Positions 34,541-47,321 of a DNA stretch of 64,000 nt are shown here, piece by piece. Position 1 is the first letter of the stretch. Every line of letters begins with the position of its first letter. The notes below the pieces were generated by a model. It searched no databases, was not told where the DNA came from, and saw only the letters and a program-made list of their open reading frames with translations. Source of the stretch: Torymus aiolomorphi. Lineage: Eukaryota > Arthropoda > Insecta > Hymenoptera > Torymidae. The position numbers and the translations under genes are program-made. The stretch is taken from contig CM070876.1 of NCBI GenBank assembly GCA_036365515.1, positions 106,195,810 through 106,259,809 of the forward strand, in the 5' to 3' direction.

Positions 34541-35455
34541 CATCTAATTAGTGTTTTGTGTAATAAATAAAAAATAGTGGGCTTTTATGTAATATACTGC
34601 ATTTTGTGTATTTTGATAGAAGTGTTGTAATGTGAAAAGAATAAATGAATAAAATAAAAGGAGTGTGGTAACTGAATTCGAGAAATTTATTTATAAATAT
34701 GTTGACTTGTGATCGATATGAATGTAGGGTCTATATGCAATTGAACCCTGGAACACGATTCTATTATATTGATTGATGGTTCAGTAATTTAAGAAAACAA
34801 CGCCCAAACATATTAGTAAACTGCTTGAACTATCTTATTTTCACAGACAACTATTATTAGTATGATAAAAAGTTAGGTTGTTCTGATAAGTATTAAATGT
34901 ATTATTATTATTTTTTATTTTATAATAGAAGAAGTGAATTAAGAAGTGAATTTAAAAAATGCATTTAAAAATATGTTTATTACGTTGGTGATCTATGGAT
35001 CCAAGGTCTTACGTGAGTGAATCTTGTAACACGAGTTTGTTACTTACTTGTGTGTGCGAAAAGATTATTCGAAATAAACAACAAAAATTAGCACAGAAAA
35101 ATAAACATTTGATGTTTGTCAAATAACTTAGTTTTTGTAATATAAAAACATGATACCTCCCAGTTAAATACGCATTTATGGGTTCTTATGTCAGTCAAAT
35201 GTATGTTATTTTGAGTATTTCGATAATAGTTTTGTAAAGTGGAAAGCATAAAGGAGTAAATAGAAGGAGTGAATAAATAAGCCAACTTTAAAAATGCATT
35301 TTAAAATATGTTTACTGTGTGATCTATATGGTTGTAAGGTCAATATGCAATTGAACCTGAAACACGAGAATATTATGTATGCGGATTATTATTATATATT
35401 AGCAAACTGTTTAGGCTATATCTTCTATCCATCATAGATAACGTCAACTTAATAG
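34541..35455. repeat. Three degenerate ~300-bp direct repeats
   Basis: Segments around 34600-34770, 34915-35035 and 35215-35370 share TATGCAATTGAACC, AATGCATTTAAAATATGTTTA and TGATCTATATG with similar order. No coding signal. Confidence 0.5.
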
Positions 35456-35522
35456 ATACTTGCCTTATTTTATACTTTCGTAGAAAGTGTTATTAACAAT
35501 ACTATTTGTACAAGGAGAATGG

Positions 35523-35701
<179 letters not shown>

Positions 35702-36653
35702 CTTGCCTTAATTTAAACTTTTGTGAAAAGTTTTTTGATAGATTTCAAAACATTATAAGAGAAAATAATAATTACATAGGGTAAAAACGTTATGTCTGTT
35801 TATTATAGTATATTGTCAGTAAAATTATTGTTATTAACAAAAGTTTTAAATTTGAATATTTTTTTAAGGACCTCGATAAAATGAATACGTAAGTAAAATT
35901 TTTTAAAATAATTTAAGGAAAATTTAATAATTATTAAATTATTATTATTAATAATGATAATTAATAATTAATAATTTTTTAATAGCCATATTATTCTACT
36001 CATAATAATCAATTAATAATTAATTATATTAGGTACTACAAAATACTTGTAGAAAGTTTCTAATGTTACAGTGTCACGGCTTGCCGTACCGACGTCGATA
36101 ATAAATCGGCAATATATATGTTCGTAGTAACGAATGTTAGATGGCGCCTCGATGCAGTATTGGAGCTGTATCGAGAGCATAACGAAGGTACCGGCACAGA
36201 CGCGACCGGCATCAATGTTGTTGTTATCGTTCGGACACAGACGCGCGCGATAGAGAGTTCGCGGTGATATCGCGTTTTCCGCGATAATTGTGAAGTGTTT
36301 GATAGTTGTAACCTCAGAAGTGCATACGTGATGCATACTGAGGCTACTATCGTGATCCGCGAAATGTGTTATACCGTATTTTCGACGGCAACACGAGGAG
36401 AGCTCAGAGATAGTGCGACAGGCTAAAACTACCTGTCGTACTCCCGAACCAGCAACATCGTAGTGCAGTAAGCATGTTCGCCTGGCACGAAAGCAGCAGA
36501 GAGTATCACGAGAGGCGATACAATAAAGTCAGCCTAGCAGCGAGGATGCTTGCGAGAAACCTAGGCCACACCGTATGAATCTAACCTACAATATCGGTAA
36601 GCGCCGTGTAACGGGGTGGATACGGAGGAGAAGAGTAAAAAATACGCGCCGGC

Positions 36654-37413
36654 CTCTATTCTACGTGGAGGATGGATCAGTACAAGAGAAATCTTCTCAT
36701 TTCTTTGACTGAAAACATGCGGCCCTCGGGCGATCAGACTTGAGTGAAAAACCCCGCTCGGTTCTTGCGACTCAAGTCGCGCGTGTGGGTGGAAGGAAGA
36801 ATTTCGATCGGACTTCTTTCGAATCGTGGAGTTTCAAAGGAAATGTGGATTATTTCGTTGGGCGCCATGTAACGGGGTGCATACGGAGGAGAAGAGTAAA
36901 AAATACGCGCCGGCATCGGGAATCGAACCCGAGCCGTCCGGACCGGAGGCGAGTATCTCTACCGCGAGACTACCAACGCACTGCTCCCTGGCCCTCTATC
37001 TGGTGTGCAAACCGCAGGTGCCGGTAACACAGGGCTACTCTTGCGGCGGCTAGCGCTGTATCACACCTCGTTATATCCCCCACCCAAATTGCGAGCGTTA
37101 ACGTCCTCGAGCGAGTGTTATACCCTAAGAAGGCTTCTTCATGCTCAACCGCTATTCAGGAGTAATCTCAACTGAATGCTTCTGCGGGAGTCTCGTAGAC
37201 TCTATTCTACGTGGAGGATGGACCAGTACAAGAGAAATCTTCTCATTTCTTTGACTGAAAACATGCGGCCCTCGCGCGATCAGACTTGTGTGAAAAACTC
37301 CGCTCGGTTCTTGCGACTCAAGTCGCGCGTGTGGGTGGAAGGAAGAATTTCGATCGGACTTCTTTCGGATCGTGGAGTTTCAAAGGAAACGTGGATTATT
37401 TCGTTGGGCGCCA
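36654..37413 (-). repeat. Pair of 214-bp direct repeats ending in a PBS-like motif
   Basis: 36654-36867 and 37200-37413 are nearly identical. On the minus strand each starts with TGGCGCCCAACG, the form of an LTR-retrotransposon primer-binding site, then continues AAATAATCCAC. Between them lies an LTR-like piece with a tRNA-like sequence. They look like duplicated leaders of a Gypsy-like element. Confidence 0.65.
36907..36979 (-). tRNA. tRNA-like sequence, probably degenerate or tRNA-derived
   Basis: The minus strand contains an A-box-like TAGTCTCGCGGTAGAGA and a perfect B-box GGTTCGATTCC, at tRNA spacing (73 nt). A T arm (TCGGG, TTCGATT, CCCGA) and an acceptor pairing with several G-U pairs can be drawn, but I cannot form a proper anticodon stem. 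It is more likely a tRNA-derived segment or pseudogene than a working tRNA. Confidence 0.35.
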
Positions 37414-37803
37414 TATAGGTCCTCCTAGAGGAACATCGGTAGCGGGAGTAAGTATCTCAATAGCCGCTCGAGAGGTTAGACCGAGCGGCATTGTACGCAG
37501 GAAAGACCGGCTGCGCTGGTAACGCTAGGTCATAGCGAGCAGCCGGTAGTTCGCGGGCAGCAGTTGGCAGCAGCGGCAGAGCGCAGCGCCGGTTCTAGGA
37601 GAAAGCGGCCTAGGCTTCCTACAATAGAAGCCGGACTCGCATGTTCGGAACCTGTGCCGAGGCGCTTCTGCCGGACTACAGGGAATTCTACAACGGTGAG
37701 TTGCCCGGGCGTAGAATACCCCCGTATATTACCACGCGAACCCCTGAGAGGGATTAATACCCTCTCCCTAACTGAACTCCATTACAACTGGCGTTGGGCG
37801 CCA

Positions 37804-38901
37804 TGTAGGTCACGAAATGATAACTCGAGTGGTCAAAGTTAATAACAAAAGACTATGGTTTATTGAATAAAAGGTAAAATGAGTTGAATTTATAATTAAT
37901 AATTTAGACAGTGGAAGTGTCGCGTTGAAATAGGGTAATTTCCCTACCTAACTGTGCGCCAGCACGTTATCTCAGACGTCAGCTGTCTCGAGGGCTGACG
38001 TCACGCTCGCGGTAATATACGCTGTGTACGTGCGGTAACATAAGCCTCGCGTCTACAGTAGTATACGTAGCGTACTCATCGTCTACGCGTGTGAGAGAGC
38101 GGTCGCGCTCGCGTGTCGCGACACACACACACACTTAACCTAGCCTGGGAGAGAACAGGCTACTAACGCATGCCGTCTGCGCACTTCGTATGCGCACTTG
38201 CCGGTTACAAACTGCCGGCAAGCTAAATCATTGTCGGTGACCTTCTAAGGTTGATACCCTGGCTTGTGCTCTCTCTACGCTCGCTCTCTCCGCACAAGAA
38301 CGCCTATTCGGAGCCGCTGACCAGGTGGTGACGAGCCTGGACAAACGGTTACACGTACTTACTCGCGACGCGGTTAATACGTGCACGCTAACCGTTATTG
38401 TAGGTTAGATTTGGTGTGGCCTAGGTATCTCGCAAGCATCCTCGCTGCTAGGCTGACTTCATTGTATCGCCTCTCATGATACTCTCTGCTGCTTTCGTGC
38501 CAGGCGAACATGCTTACCGCACTAGGATGTTGCTGGTTTTAGCCTGTTGCACTATCTCTGAGCTCTCCTCGTGTTTCCGTCGAAAATACGGTATAACACA
38601 TTTCGCGGATCACGATAGTAGCCTCAGTATGCATCACGTATGCACTTCTGAGGTTACAACTATCAAACACTTCACAATTATCGCGGAAAACGCGATATCA
38701 CCGCGAACTCACTATCGCGCGCGTCTGTGTCCGAACGATAACAGCAACATTGATGCCGGTCGCGTCTGTGCCGGTACCTTCGTCATGCTCTCGATACAGC
38801 TCCAATACTGCATCGAGGCGCCATCTAACGTTCGTTACTAGGAACATATATATTGCCGATTTATTATCGACGTCGGTACGGCAGGCCGTGACACTGTAAC
38901 A
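37804..38901 (-). mobile_element. LTR (1098 bp) with adjacent primer-binding site, Gypsy-like
   Basis: On the minus strand it begins TGTTACAGTG (38901) and ends GACCTACA (37804), followed at once by TGGCGCCCAACG (37803-37792), a PBS-like sequence. TG...CA ends and PBS position fit a 5' LTR. No gag or pol follows; the interior is leader-like repeats only. The mirror copy of its first ~530 bp is at 36064-36597 on the plus strand. Confidence 0.65.
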
Positions 38902-39300
38902 TTAGAAACTTTCTAAATTTGGTAAAATATAGGAAAATAAGTGAACAGGAACAAGTATTTTGTAGTACCTAATATAATTAATTATTAATTGATTATTATG
39001 AGTATAATAATATGGCTATTAAAAAATTATTAATTATTAATTATCATTATTAATAATAATAATTTAATAATTATTAAATTTTCCTTAAATTATTAAAAAA
39101 AATTTTACTTACGTATTCATTTTATCGAGGTCCTTAAAAAAATATTCAAATTTAAAACTTTTGTTAATAACAATAATTTTACTGACAATATACTATAATA
39201 AACAGTGATAACGTTTTTACCCTATGTAATTATTATTTTCTCTTATAAAGTTTTGAAATCTATCAAAAAAACTTTTAACAAATGTTTAAATTAAGGCAAG

Positions 39301-39455
<155 letters not shown>

Positions 39456-39539
39456 CCTTTCTCCTTGTACAAATAGTATTGTTAATAACACTTTCTACGA
39501 AAGCATAAAATAAGGCAAGTACCTAAGTTTTTTTCTGTA

Positions 39540-41435
39540 TAATCTATAAAATAATAATATTTATGATTTCTTAAAAGAAATCAAATAAATACTAGTGTAA
39601 TAGTCTTTTACTTCTGTGAATCAATGTATGCTCAACAAATTATATGTAAGTGCATTGACATTGTTCACTGCAAATCAAACAAACTAAAGTTGTGAAATCA
39701 ATCTTTAATAGTCAAGTAATGCAAAGAACTATCCGAAATCATCACTGTATGACTGTTCTCAGAAATTTATTCAAATTTATTAATTCTTCTATACAAATGA
39801 AACACAAGAAAGTACTGAAATCATTTTATTCTTGTCAAGTATCGACATAAAACTTTTTGTACCTCGGATGTAAAATTACATATTGCGGCCTCGTTGTAAC
39901 TTCAAAATTATTGAGCCAGTGGTCATAAAGTCCTACTTAACACCCAAGAGTCGTAATAGCTCACAGTACTTCTACAAGACTCTATCGAACCTACGCACTT
40001 TACGTACTCGTAGGCGAAAATTATTTTAATTATATAACTATATTGTACAACGTCTCCTTTTTATTTTTAAAATTCATAAGAATTTTTTCAAATATTTACT
40101 AAAAGTCAAAGCCTATATAAAAAAATTACATAATTACCATCACATCCTATTGAAAAAAAAAAGATTCTATTACATTACGCATCTTGGGAGGAAAAGAGAA
40201 GTCTAGAGATGCTCTAGCAAGGGGTGGTCCTATCATGTCCCATACATATTTGGCGGACCCGACGGTTGGCAGTTTACCGGTGAGCTATTTAAATGTAGAA
40301 TATTAAATTTTTGCATTAATTCACGAACAATTTTTATATAAGTTCGTTATAAATTATTACATTAGCTCCAATTTTTAATTCATACAATTTACATTCCAAT
40401 ACATTTCTAGAATCATGATTAACTTTCATTACGAGAAAATTTTTTCTTCGTTGCGACTTTTTTCTAAAGGGGATAAAATAAAAAATTCATATAATTTTTA
40501 GTGTACTCAAAAGATCTTTATATTTTACTAAACATGCTTTGTATAAGTAACCTGTTTTGTATCCTATTGCACTGCTTCTCAAAAACAGAATGATAGATTC
40601 ACGGACCAGGATTTAATTTGTAGAAGAAATCCATTTATACATTTTAACCGATTTTTTTTATGAAATATCTGCATATGAAGATCTTTTTACGAATTATATG
40701 AAAATGACCATGTCTACACCTTAAACTGCCAACCGTCGGGCCCGCCAAGTATGTATGGGACATGACAGGACCACCCCTTGCATCTCTAGACTTCTCTTGT
40801 GCTCCCAATATGCGTAATGTAATAGAATTTTTTTCAATAGCATGTGATGGTAATTATGTAATTTTTTTATATAGGCTTTGGCTTTTTGTAAATATTTGAA
40901 AAAATTCTTATGAATTTTAAAAATAAAATGGAGACTTTATACAATATAGTTATGTAATTAAAATAATTTTCGCCTACGCGTACGTAAAGTGCGTAGGTTC
41001 GATAGTCTTGTAGAAGTACTGTGAGCTACTACGACTCTTGGGTGTTAAGTAGGACTTTATGCCCACTGGCTGAATAATTTTCAAGTTACAACGAGGCCGC
41101 AATATGTAATTTTACATCCGAGGTACAAAAAGTTTTATGTCGATACTTGACAAGAATAAATTGATTTCAGTACTTGTGTTTCATTTGTATAGAAGAACGA
41201 ATAAATTTGAATAAATTTGTGAGAACAGTCATACAGTGATGGTTTCGGATAGTTGTTTGCATTACTTGATAAAGATTGATTTCATAACTTTAGTTTGCTT
41301 GTTTTGCAGTGAACAATGTCAATGTACTTACATATAATTTGTTGAGTATACATTGACTCACAGAAGTAAGAGACTATTACACTAGTATTTATTTGATTTC
41401 TTTTAAAAAATCATAAATATTATTATTTTATAGAT
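39540..41435. repeat. 1.9-kb palindrome with ~0.73-kb arms (foldback-like)
   Basis: Arms 39540-40278 and 40722-41435 are reverse complements: the outer end AATCTATAAAATAATAATATT pairs with AATATTATTATTTTATAGATT, and the inner end CTGCCAACCGTC... also pairs. The loop is about 443 bp. Arms are near identical by eye with a few indels. No open frame. It could be a foldback element or a non-autonomous DNA transposon with long inverted repeats; no certain target duplication was found. Confidence 0.75.
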
Positions 41436-41510
41436 TACTAGAGTTCGACACGCGCGCTTGGCGCGCTGATTTTTTAGGCACGACCGCTTCTCGGGAGAGC
41501 CTTATATTTT
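41436..41510 (-). mobile_element. Helitron-like 3' terminus
   Basis: On the minus strand, GCGGTCGTGCCTA is followed by the hairpin GCGCGCCAAGCGCGC, about 10 nt and CTAG then T. A hairpin shortly before CTRR and insertion before T are Helitron 3'-end features. The same GCGGTCGTGCCTA motif precedes a hairpin-CTAG end at 50960-51113. The extent of the element to the right (41511 onward) is unknown. Confidence 0.5.
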
Positions 41511-42116
41511 CACTAGAGTGAAAATTATAACACTTCAGAAACGAACAATTTGTTGCATAAAAACTATTTTCCACCCAGAATTGGTTCATTTTAGGCGTTT
41601 TTTATGGTGTATGTGTGTATGTCCGTTCGTATGTAGTCAAGTTTATGGAATATCTCTGCGAATTTCCAATAGTTCTTAACGAATTTTGAGCCAGACACTC
41701 GTCTAATTATAAGTAAGCTCCAGTCTTATACCGAGCCGAATCGATCAACAAATAAAAAAACGCCGGAGCAAATAAAAATTTGAAAAAATCGATTTTTGAA
41801 CATAATGTGAACAAAATTAATTTTACGTCAAAAAACAACAAATGCATCTGCTAAAACTAATTAAAACACGTCTTTTTTACATGGAACATATTTTTCTATG
41901 AACAATAGTTAACAATGTAATAGCGAAAAAACCGCTAAAATCATTAAAAATAGTCGTTTTTTTGCTATTTCTTTACAGGATTTGATTTTACACAATAATG
42001 TTAAACGTAAAAGTTATAGATAATATTAAAACAAAACTTTTTCCTGTTAAACATTTTTTTTTACAATCAATTCCTGACGAGTTAAACTCATAAAAACGAT
42101 TTTTAACGCCTATATA
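41511..42116. other. AT-rich repeat DNA left of palindromic transposon copy 2
   Basis: From about 41815 the sequence belongs to the degenerate repeat family that resumes at 46036 (shared words GATTTGATTTTACACA, AGATAATATT, ATAAAAACGATTTTTAA). No gene. Confidence 0.5.
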
Positions 42117-42747
42117 CACGGTGACCCATTTTAATCGCTACACCCGGATTTTTCGGATCCTAAGACAGATAGGAAAAAATGATTCAGACAAAAGTTGTAG
42201 GGGACGAAGGGGGCCAAACGATGGTCCTAACAGCTTTGACCTTGAACTTGACCTTCAAGGTTATTTCAAGGTCAAGTGTTTTTTTTTAATAGGAACACCT
42301 ATTTTTGACCCCGGATTCGGAAAGAGCGGGAAATTTTACGTTCAAAATCATATTGAGACATTTTTTTTCAAGGTCATTTCAAGGTCATTTCAAGGCCAAA
42401 TGAAGGTCGAACTCCGAAAAATCCATTTTAAGTCGTTTTTTCCATGAGTCACAGGCTTAAGTGGTTCAAACTGATCGTAGGTTTAATAGGGAAACCCACA
42501 CACCCAAAACTTTCACATCCTAGTAAACAAATATCAAACTTGCACATCCGAACCCCATGCTCTTCATAGCCTCACATGCTAAACTGTTACACCAGACATC
42601 CCCCAGTCCCACACATCTCTACCCCATGTCTGATGTTTGTTTAACGGAAACTTCAAGATCATTAAAGCTTCTGTTGTAAATGTGTCAACCTTACGTTTAG
42701 CGCTATCCAGAAACAACGACGTGGACGTAGTAAGGATTGTTTCCTTT

Positions 42748-43081
42748 GGGGTGCTTGATTAAAGTGAGTCCCCTTGCCTCTCACTGTTCAGCGTGCTTGA
42801 TTTAAGTGAGTCCCTTCGCCTCACTCACTGATCGGGGTGCTTGATTAAAGTGAGTCCCCTTACCTCTCACTGTTCAGGGTGCTTGATTTAAGTGAGTCCC
42901 TTCGCCTCTCACTGATCGGGGTGCTTGATTAAAGTGAGTCCCCTTGCCTCTCACTGTTCAGGGTGCTTGATTTAAGTGAGTCCCTTCGCCTCTCACTGAT
43001 CGGGGTGCTTGATTAAAGTGAGTCCCCTTGCCTCTCACTGTTCAGGGTGCTTGATTTAAGTGAGTCCGTTCGCCTCTCACT
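42748..43081. repeat. 42-bp subterminal repeats, copy 2 left arm
   Basis: Eight alternating units as in copy 1, with a CTCACTCACT variant near 42826. Confidence 0.85.
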
Positions 43082-43092
43082 TATGTGTTTAT

Positions 43093-44156
43093 CTAACCTC
43101 GAAGAAAATGTTCGAAATTACGACCATTTGCTTCCAGGCACATAGTCAAACGCCTTTGGAAGTGGCGAACGGTGTTTAGCAAAGTTTGCCTTGGAATGGC
43201 AGCGCATGCTCGACGAATTCTGTCCATCATGTCTACTCTTGTGGTGGGCCTTTCCTCAAAAACGGCATTTTTTAAATACCCCCATAAGTAAAAATCTGGT
43301 GATGTAAGATCTGGTGAGCAAGCAGGCCATTCAACCGGACCACCTCGACCAATCCATCTGTTACCATACTGCTCATTCAAAAAGTCCTGACAATTCGAGC
43401 GAAATGTGGTGTTGCGCCGTCCTGCTGGAGCCACATTCTTCGTCGCGTTTCTAAGTCAACATCTTCCATCAATACAGGTAGTTCATCTCTTATTAGCGTT
43501 AAGTACGTGTGTTGATTAACATTTTCTTCGAAAAAATAAGGGCCAATCACACATCCATTAATAATCCCACACCATACCATAATACTCCATCGTCTTTGAT
43601 GGTTTACAGTTCTGACCCAATGAGGATTAACATCAGACCAGTAATGACAATTATGTCTATTCAATTCCCCATCACTTTGAAATTTTGCCTCATCAGAAAA
43701 AAGAACAAAATTAAAAAAGTCTGGATCATTTTCTATCATTTGTAAAGCCCATTGGCAAAACACAATACGCTGTTGAAAATGAGCAAACTGTAGCTCTTGG
43801 ACCAGAGTAATATGATACGCATGATATCTAAGCACCTTCATAATTCTTAAAAATGTACTTTTTGGAAGACCGATTTCCCTTTCGATTCGACGAGCGCTTA
43901 TCTGTGGGTCAAGATGAATTATTGCCAGAATAGTCACAACCCGATTATCATTTTCATTATATTGATGGCGCCTACGTTGACGAACCATGTGTCCACCACG
44001 AGCTCTTTGAGTTAAACGTCTGATTGCCATAGCGTCAGGGTGTCGTCTGTCTGGATAGCGTTCAGCATAAATTCTTGCCCCAGCACGATAATTACTTCGG
44101 CTTTCTCCTGAAGCCAACATCATGTCAACGATCTCGTTGGGCGGATAGTCAGCCAT
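43093..44156 (-). pseudogene. DD41D transposase, copy 2 left arm (one frameshift)
   Basis: Full-length coding region on the minus strand from MADYPPNEIVDMMLASG, with the N-terminal DUF4817-like helix-turn-helix and the DDE core. One A is missing near 43380, in a run of A after RIVRTF, where the frame changes to DFLNEQYGNRW. All three catalytic Asp motifs are present across the two frames. CGG is present where copy 1 right arm has TAG. One lesion only. Confidence 0.87.
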
Positions 44157-44622
44157 TTCAGAGCCAGCTATTAATTACTATTAAATTTGAATAGTGAAAT
44201 GGTATAAAAAATATTAATAATTATAATATTTGCCCGTATACGGTCGCGACCAAAAAAGAAAAATGTTCCTAAATTATGGTAACTTTATCTGACTAAGTGT
44301 ATTTGCCAAAAGTACTCCGATTTTCACACTTTTGTTATTGTAAGTTTTATAATAAAGTAATAATCATTAAATTATTTCTAATTTGAACTGCACATAATAC
44401 TAAAACTTGCTTTTATTTTAAATATTGTGAATTATTGCCGTTCAAACTTGAGAAATACTAATATTGATAATGTAATCATTAAAGGCACATTTACAAATAA
44501 TTTCTGTTCCGTCCAGATTTTTGTACAAAAAAGAAATGTTGTATCTTTATTCTTTTGAAAGTTATGGGTAAATTAAAGATATGAGCTGTAAAAAAATGTC
44601 ATTGTTTAAAAAGAAAAGTCAT

Positions 44623-45061
44623 CGAAGAAAATGTTAATCAACACACGTACTTAACGCTAATAAGAGATGAACTACCTGTATTGATGGAAGATGTTGACTT
44701 AGAAACGCGACGAAGAATGTGGCTCCAGCAGGACGGCGCAACACCACATTTCGCTCGAATTGTCAGGACTTTTTGCAATGACGAGCATGGTAACAGATGG
44801 ATTCGTCCACGTGGTACCGTTGAATGGCCTGCTTGCTCACCAGATCTTACATCACCAGATTTTTACTTATGGGGGTATTTAAAAAATGCCGTTTTTGAGG
44901 AAAGGCCCACCACAAGAGTAGACATGATGGACAGAATTCGTCGAGCATGCGCTGCCATTCCAAGGCAAACTTTGCTAAACACCGTCCGCCACTTCCAAAG
45001 GCGTTTGACTATGTGCCTGGAAGCAAATGGTCGTAATTTCGAACATTTTCTTCGAGGTTAG
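44623..45061 (+). pseudogene. DD41D transposase, copy 2 right arm (3' part only)
   Basis: Starts inside the gene after the 1033-bp deletion: ENVNQHTYLTLIRDELPV, LQQDGATPHF, SPDLTSPDFYLWG, to the normal stop. The first catalytic Asp and the DNA-binding region are missing. It differs from the other arms around FCNDEHGNRWIRPRGTV, where FLNEQYGNRWIGRGGPV is usual, probably by small compensating changes. Confidence 0.85.
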
Positions 45062-45072
45062 ATAAACACATA

Positions 45073-45403
45073 AGTGAGAGGCGAAGGGACTCACTTAAAT
45101 CAAGCACCCTGAACAGTGAGAGGCAAGGGGACTCACTTTAATCAAGCACCCCGATCAGTGAGAGGCAAAGGGACTCACTTAAATCAAGCACCCTGAACAG
45201 TGAGAGGCAAGGGGACTCACTTTAATCAAGCACCCCGATCAGTGAGAGGCGAAGGGACTCACTTAAATCAAGCACCCTGAACAGTGAGAGGCAAGGGGAC
45301 TCACTTTAATCAAGCACCCCGATCAGTGAGAGGCGAAGGGACTCACTTAATCAAGCACCCTGAACAGTGAGAGGCAAGGGGACTCACTTTAATCAAGCAC
45401 CCC
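45073..45403. repeat. 42-bp subterminal repeats, copy 2 right arm
   Basis: Eight alternating units, mirror of the left-arm array. Confidence 0.85.
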
Positions 45404-46037
45404 AAAGGAAACAATCCTTACTACGTCCACGTCGTTGTTTCTGGGTAGCGCTAAACGTAAGGTTGACACATTTACAACAGAAGCTTTAATGATCTTGAAG
45501 TTTCCGTTAAACAAACATCAGACATGGGGTAGAGATGTGTGGGACTGGGGGATGTCTGGTGTAACAGTTTAGCATGTGAGGCTATGAAGAGCATGGGGTT
45601 CAGATGTGCAAGTTTGATATTTGTTTACTAGGATGTGAAAGTTTTGGGTGTGTGGGTTTCCCTATTAAACCTACGATCAGATTGAACCACTTAAGCCTGT
45701 GACTCATGGAAAAAACGACTTAAAATGGATTTTTCGGAGTTCGACCTTCATTTGGCCTTGAAATGACCTTGAAATGACCTTGAAAAAAAATGTCTCAATA
45801 TGATTTTGAACGTAAAATTTCCCGCTCTTTCCGAATCCGGGGTCAAAAATAGGTGTTCCTATTAAAAAAAAAACACTTGACCTTGAAATAACCTTGAAGG
45901 TCAAGTTCAAGGTCAAAGCTGTTAGGACCATCGTTTGGCCCCCTTCGTCCCCTACAACTTTTGTCTGAATCATTTTTTCCTATCTGTCTTAGGATCCGAA
46001 AAATCCGGGTGTAGCGATTAAAATGGGTCACCGTGTA

Positions 46038-47062
46038 TACATAAGTATACATAAAATGGACGATTTTCGGTTATAACTTGACACGATTTGATTTTATACA
46101 AAAATGTTAAGGTGATGTGAAATACCGACATAATTTCCAAACATGGATATCTCATGAAAATACCAATAGAATCGTCCAAAAAAAAATCTGAGTATAGTAT
46201 TAACATATACGGAGCGCTTGACGTTCGCGTTTTTCCAAAAAAATGATGAGAATTTATTTAATTAAATAAAAACCGTACTGTCGGTAAGTAGGAATCTGCA
46301 ATTAAGCTACTTTTCAAACATGGATATCTCATGAAAATACCAATAGAATCACCCAAAAAAAAATCTGAATATAGTGTTTACGTGTACGGAGCGCTTGACG
46401 TTCGTCTTTTTCCAAATAAACTTTTAAATGTTGATTTAAAAAATATTGAAATTCACGGTTTCACATGGCCTTAAATGTAAAAGTTGTAGATAATATTCAA
46501 AAAAAACTTCTTTCTATTTAACATTTTCGTGTAAAATCAACTCCTGTCGAGTTAGACTTATAGAAACGATTTTAAACGTTAAAGCATACATAAAAGGGAC
46601 GATTTTCGGCTAAAACTTGACAGGATTTGATTTTACACAAACATGTTCGATACAAAAGTTCTAGATAATATTTAATCAAAACTTTTTTCCATTTAACATT
46701 TTCATATAAAATGGATTCCTGACCGCTTAGACCTATAAAAACGATTTTTAATGCCTACATACACATGAAATAGTCGATTTTCGCTTATCATACAAGAATT
46801 TGACATTCAATAAAACTGTTAAATACAAAGCATATAGATATAGTTTAAATAAACCTTATTCCCAATTAAAATTTTTATGTACAATAATTTCTGGATCATC
46901 TAAACGTATAAACATGATTTTTAATACCCCAATACACGTATAGTGAATTTTCGCTTATTATTTCACACAGAAGTATTCGATACAATAGCTCTAAATAAGA
47001 TGGAAAAAATCGACATAACATTCCAAAGATAATATAATTACAAAAACATAATAATAAGATAC
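46038..47062. repeat. Degenerate tandem repeats around copy 2
   Basis: CATGGATATCTCATGAAAATACC occurs at 46142 and 46318 with about 100 bp of shared following sequence (GGAGCGCTTGACGTTCG). After 46450, units of about 150-165 bp share GATTTGATTTTACACA, TAGATAATATT and ATAAAAACGATTTTTAAT. No coding signal. Confidence 0.6.
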
Positions 47063-47254
47063 AAAATTACATTTGTATAATATAAATTTATGAAGCTAAT
47101 GCCCGATCAAGATTTCATGTAAGTAATGCTTCTAATGGGTAATACGGGCAAGGTTTTCGCGAGTGTCTTTTTAATTAAAGGCCCAATGAAAAAAATTGTC
47201 AAAATTACGAAAAACCATAAGTTAATATCTTATTGTAGTCAAAGAAATCAATCG

Positions 47255-47321
47255 AAGTGTTTCGTCCAGGCTACTAGATTGGACTCATCAGTGATGATCT
47301 AGTAGCGGTCATCAGACACTT
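47255..47321 (-). ncRNA. Hammerhead ribozyme A (stem-III-open type, GUC)
   Basis: Minus strand: stem III AAGUGU (47321-47316) with ACACUU (47260-47255); cleavage after C at 47315; stem I UGAUGA/UCAUCA; core CUGAUGA (47291-47285); stem II GUCC/GGAC; core GAA (47263-47261). Loop I has one base different from units B and C (CCGCUACUAGA). All core nucleotides are present. Confidence 0.88.

Larger units (their letters stand above)
42117..46035. mobile_element. Palindromic DD41D transposon, copy 2 (3919 bp, right arm deleted)
   Basis: Same termini (CACGGTGACCC), subterminal repeats, transposase and central spacer as copy 1. TA flanks both ends (42115-42116, 46036-46037). Relative to copy 1 it lacks the segment equivalent to 23244-24276 (1033 bp): at 44622/44623 the spacer joins directly to the transposase interior (CGAAGAAAATG). 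The identical spacer shows both copies descend from one palindromic ancestor. Confidence 0.9.
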
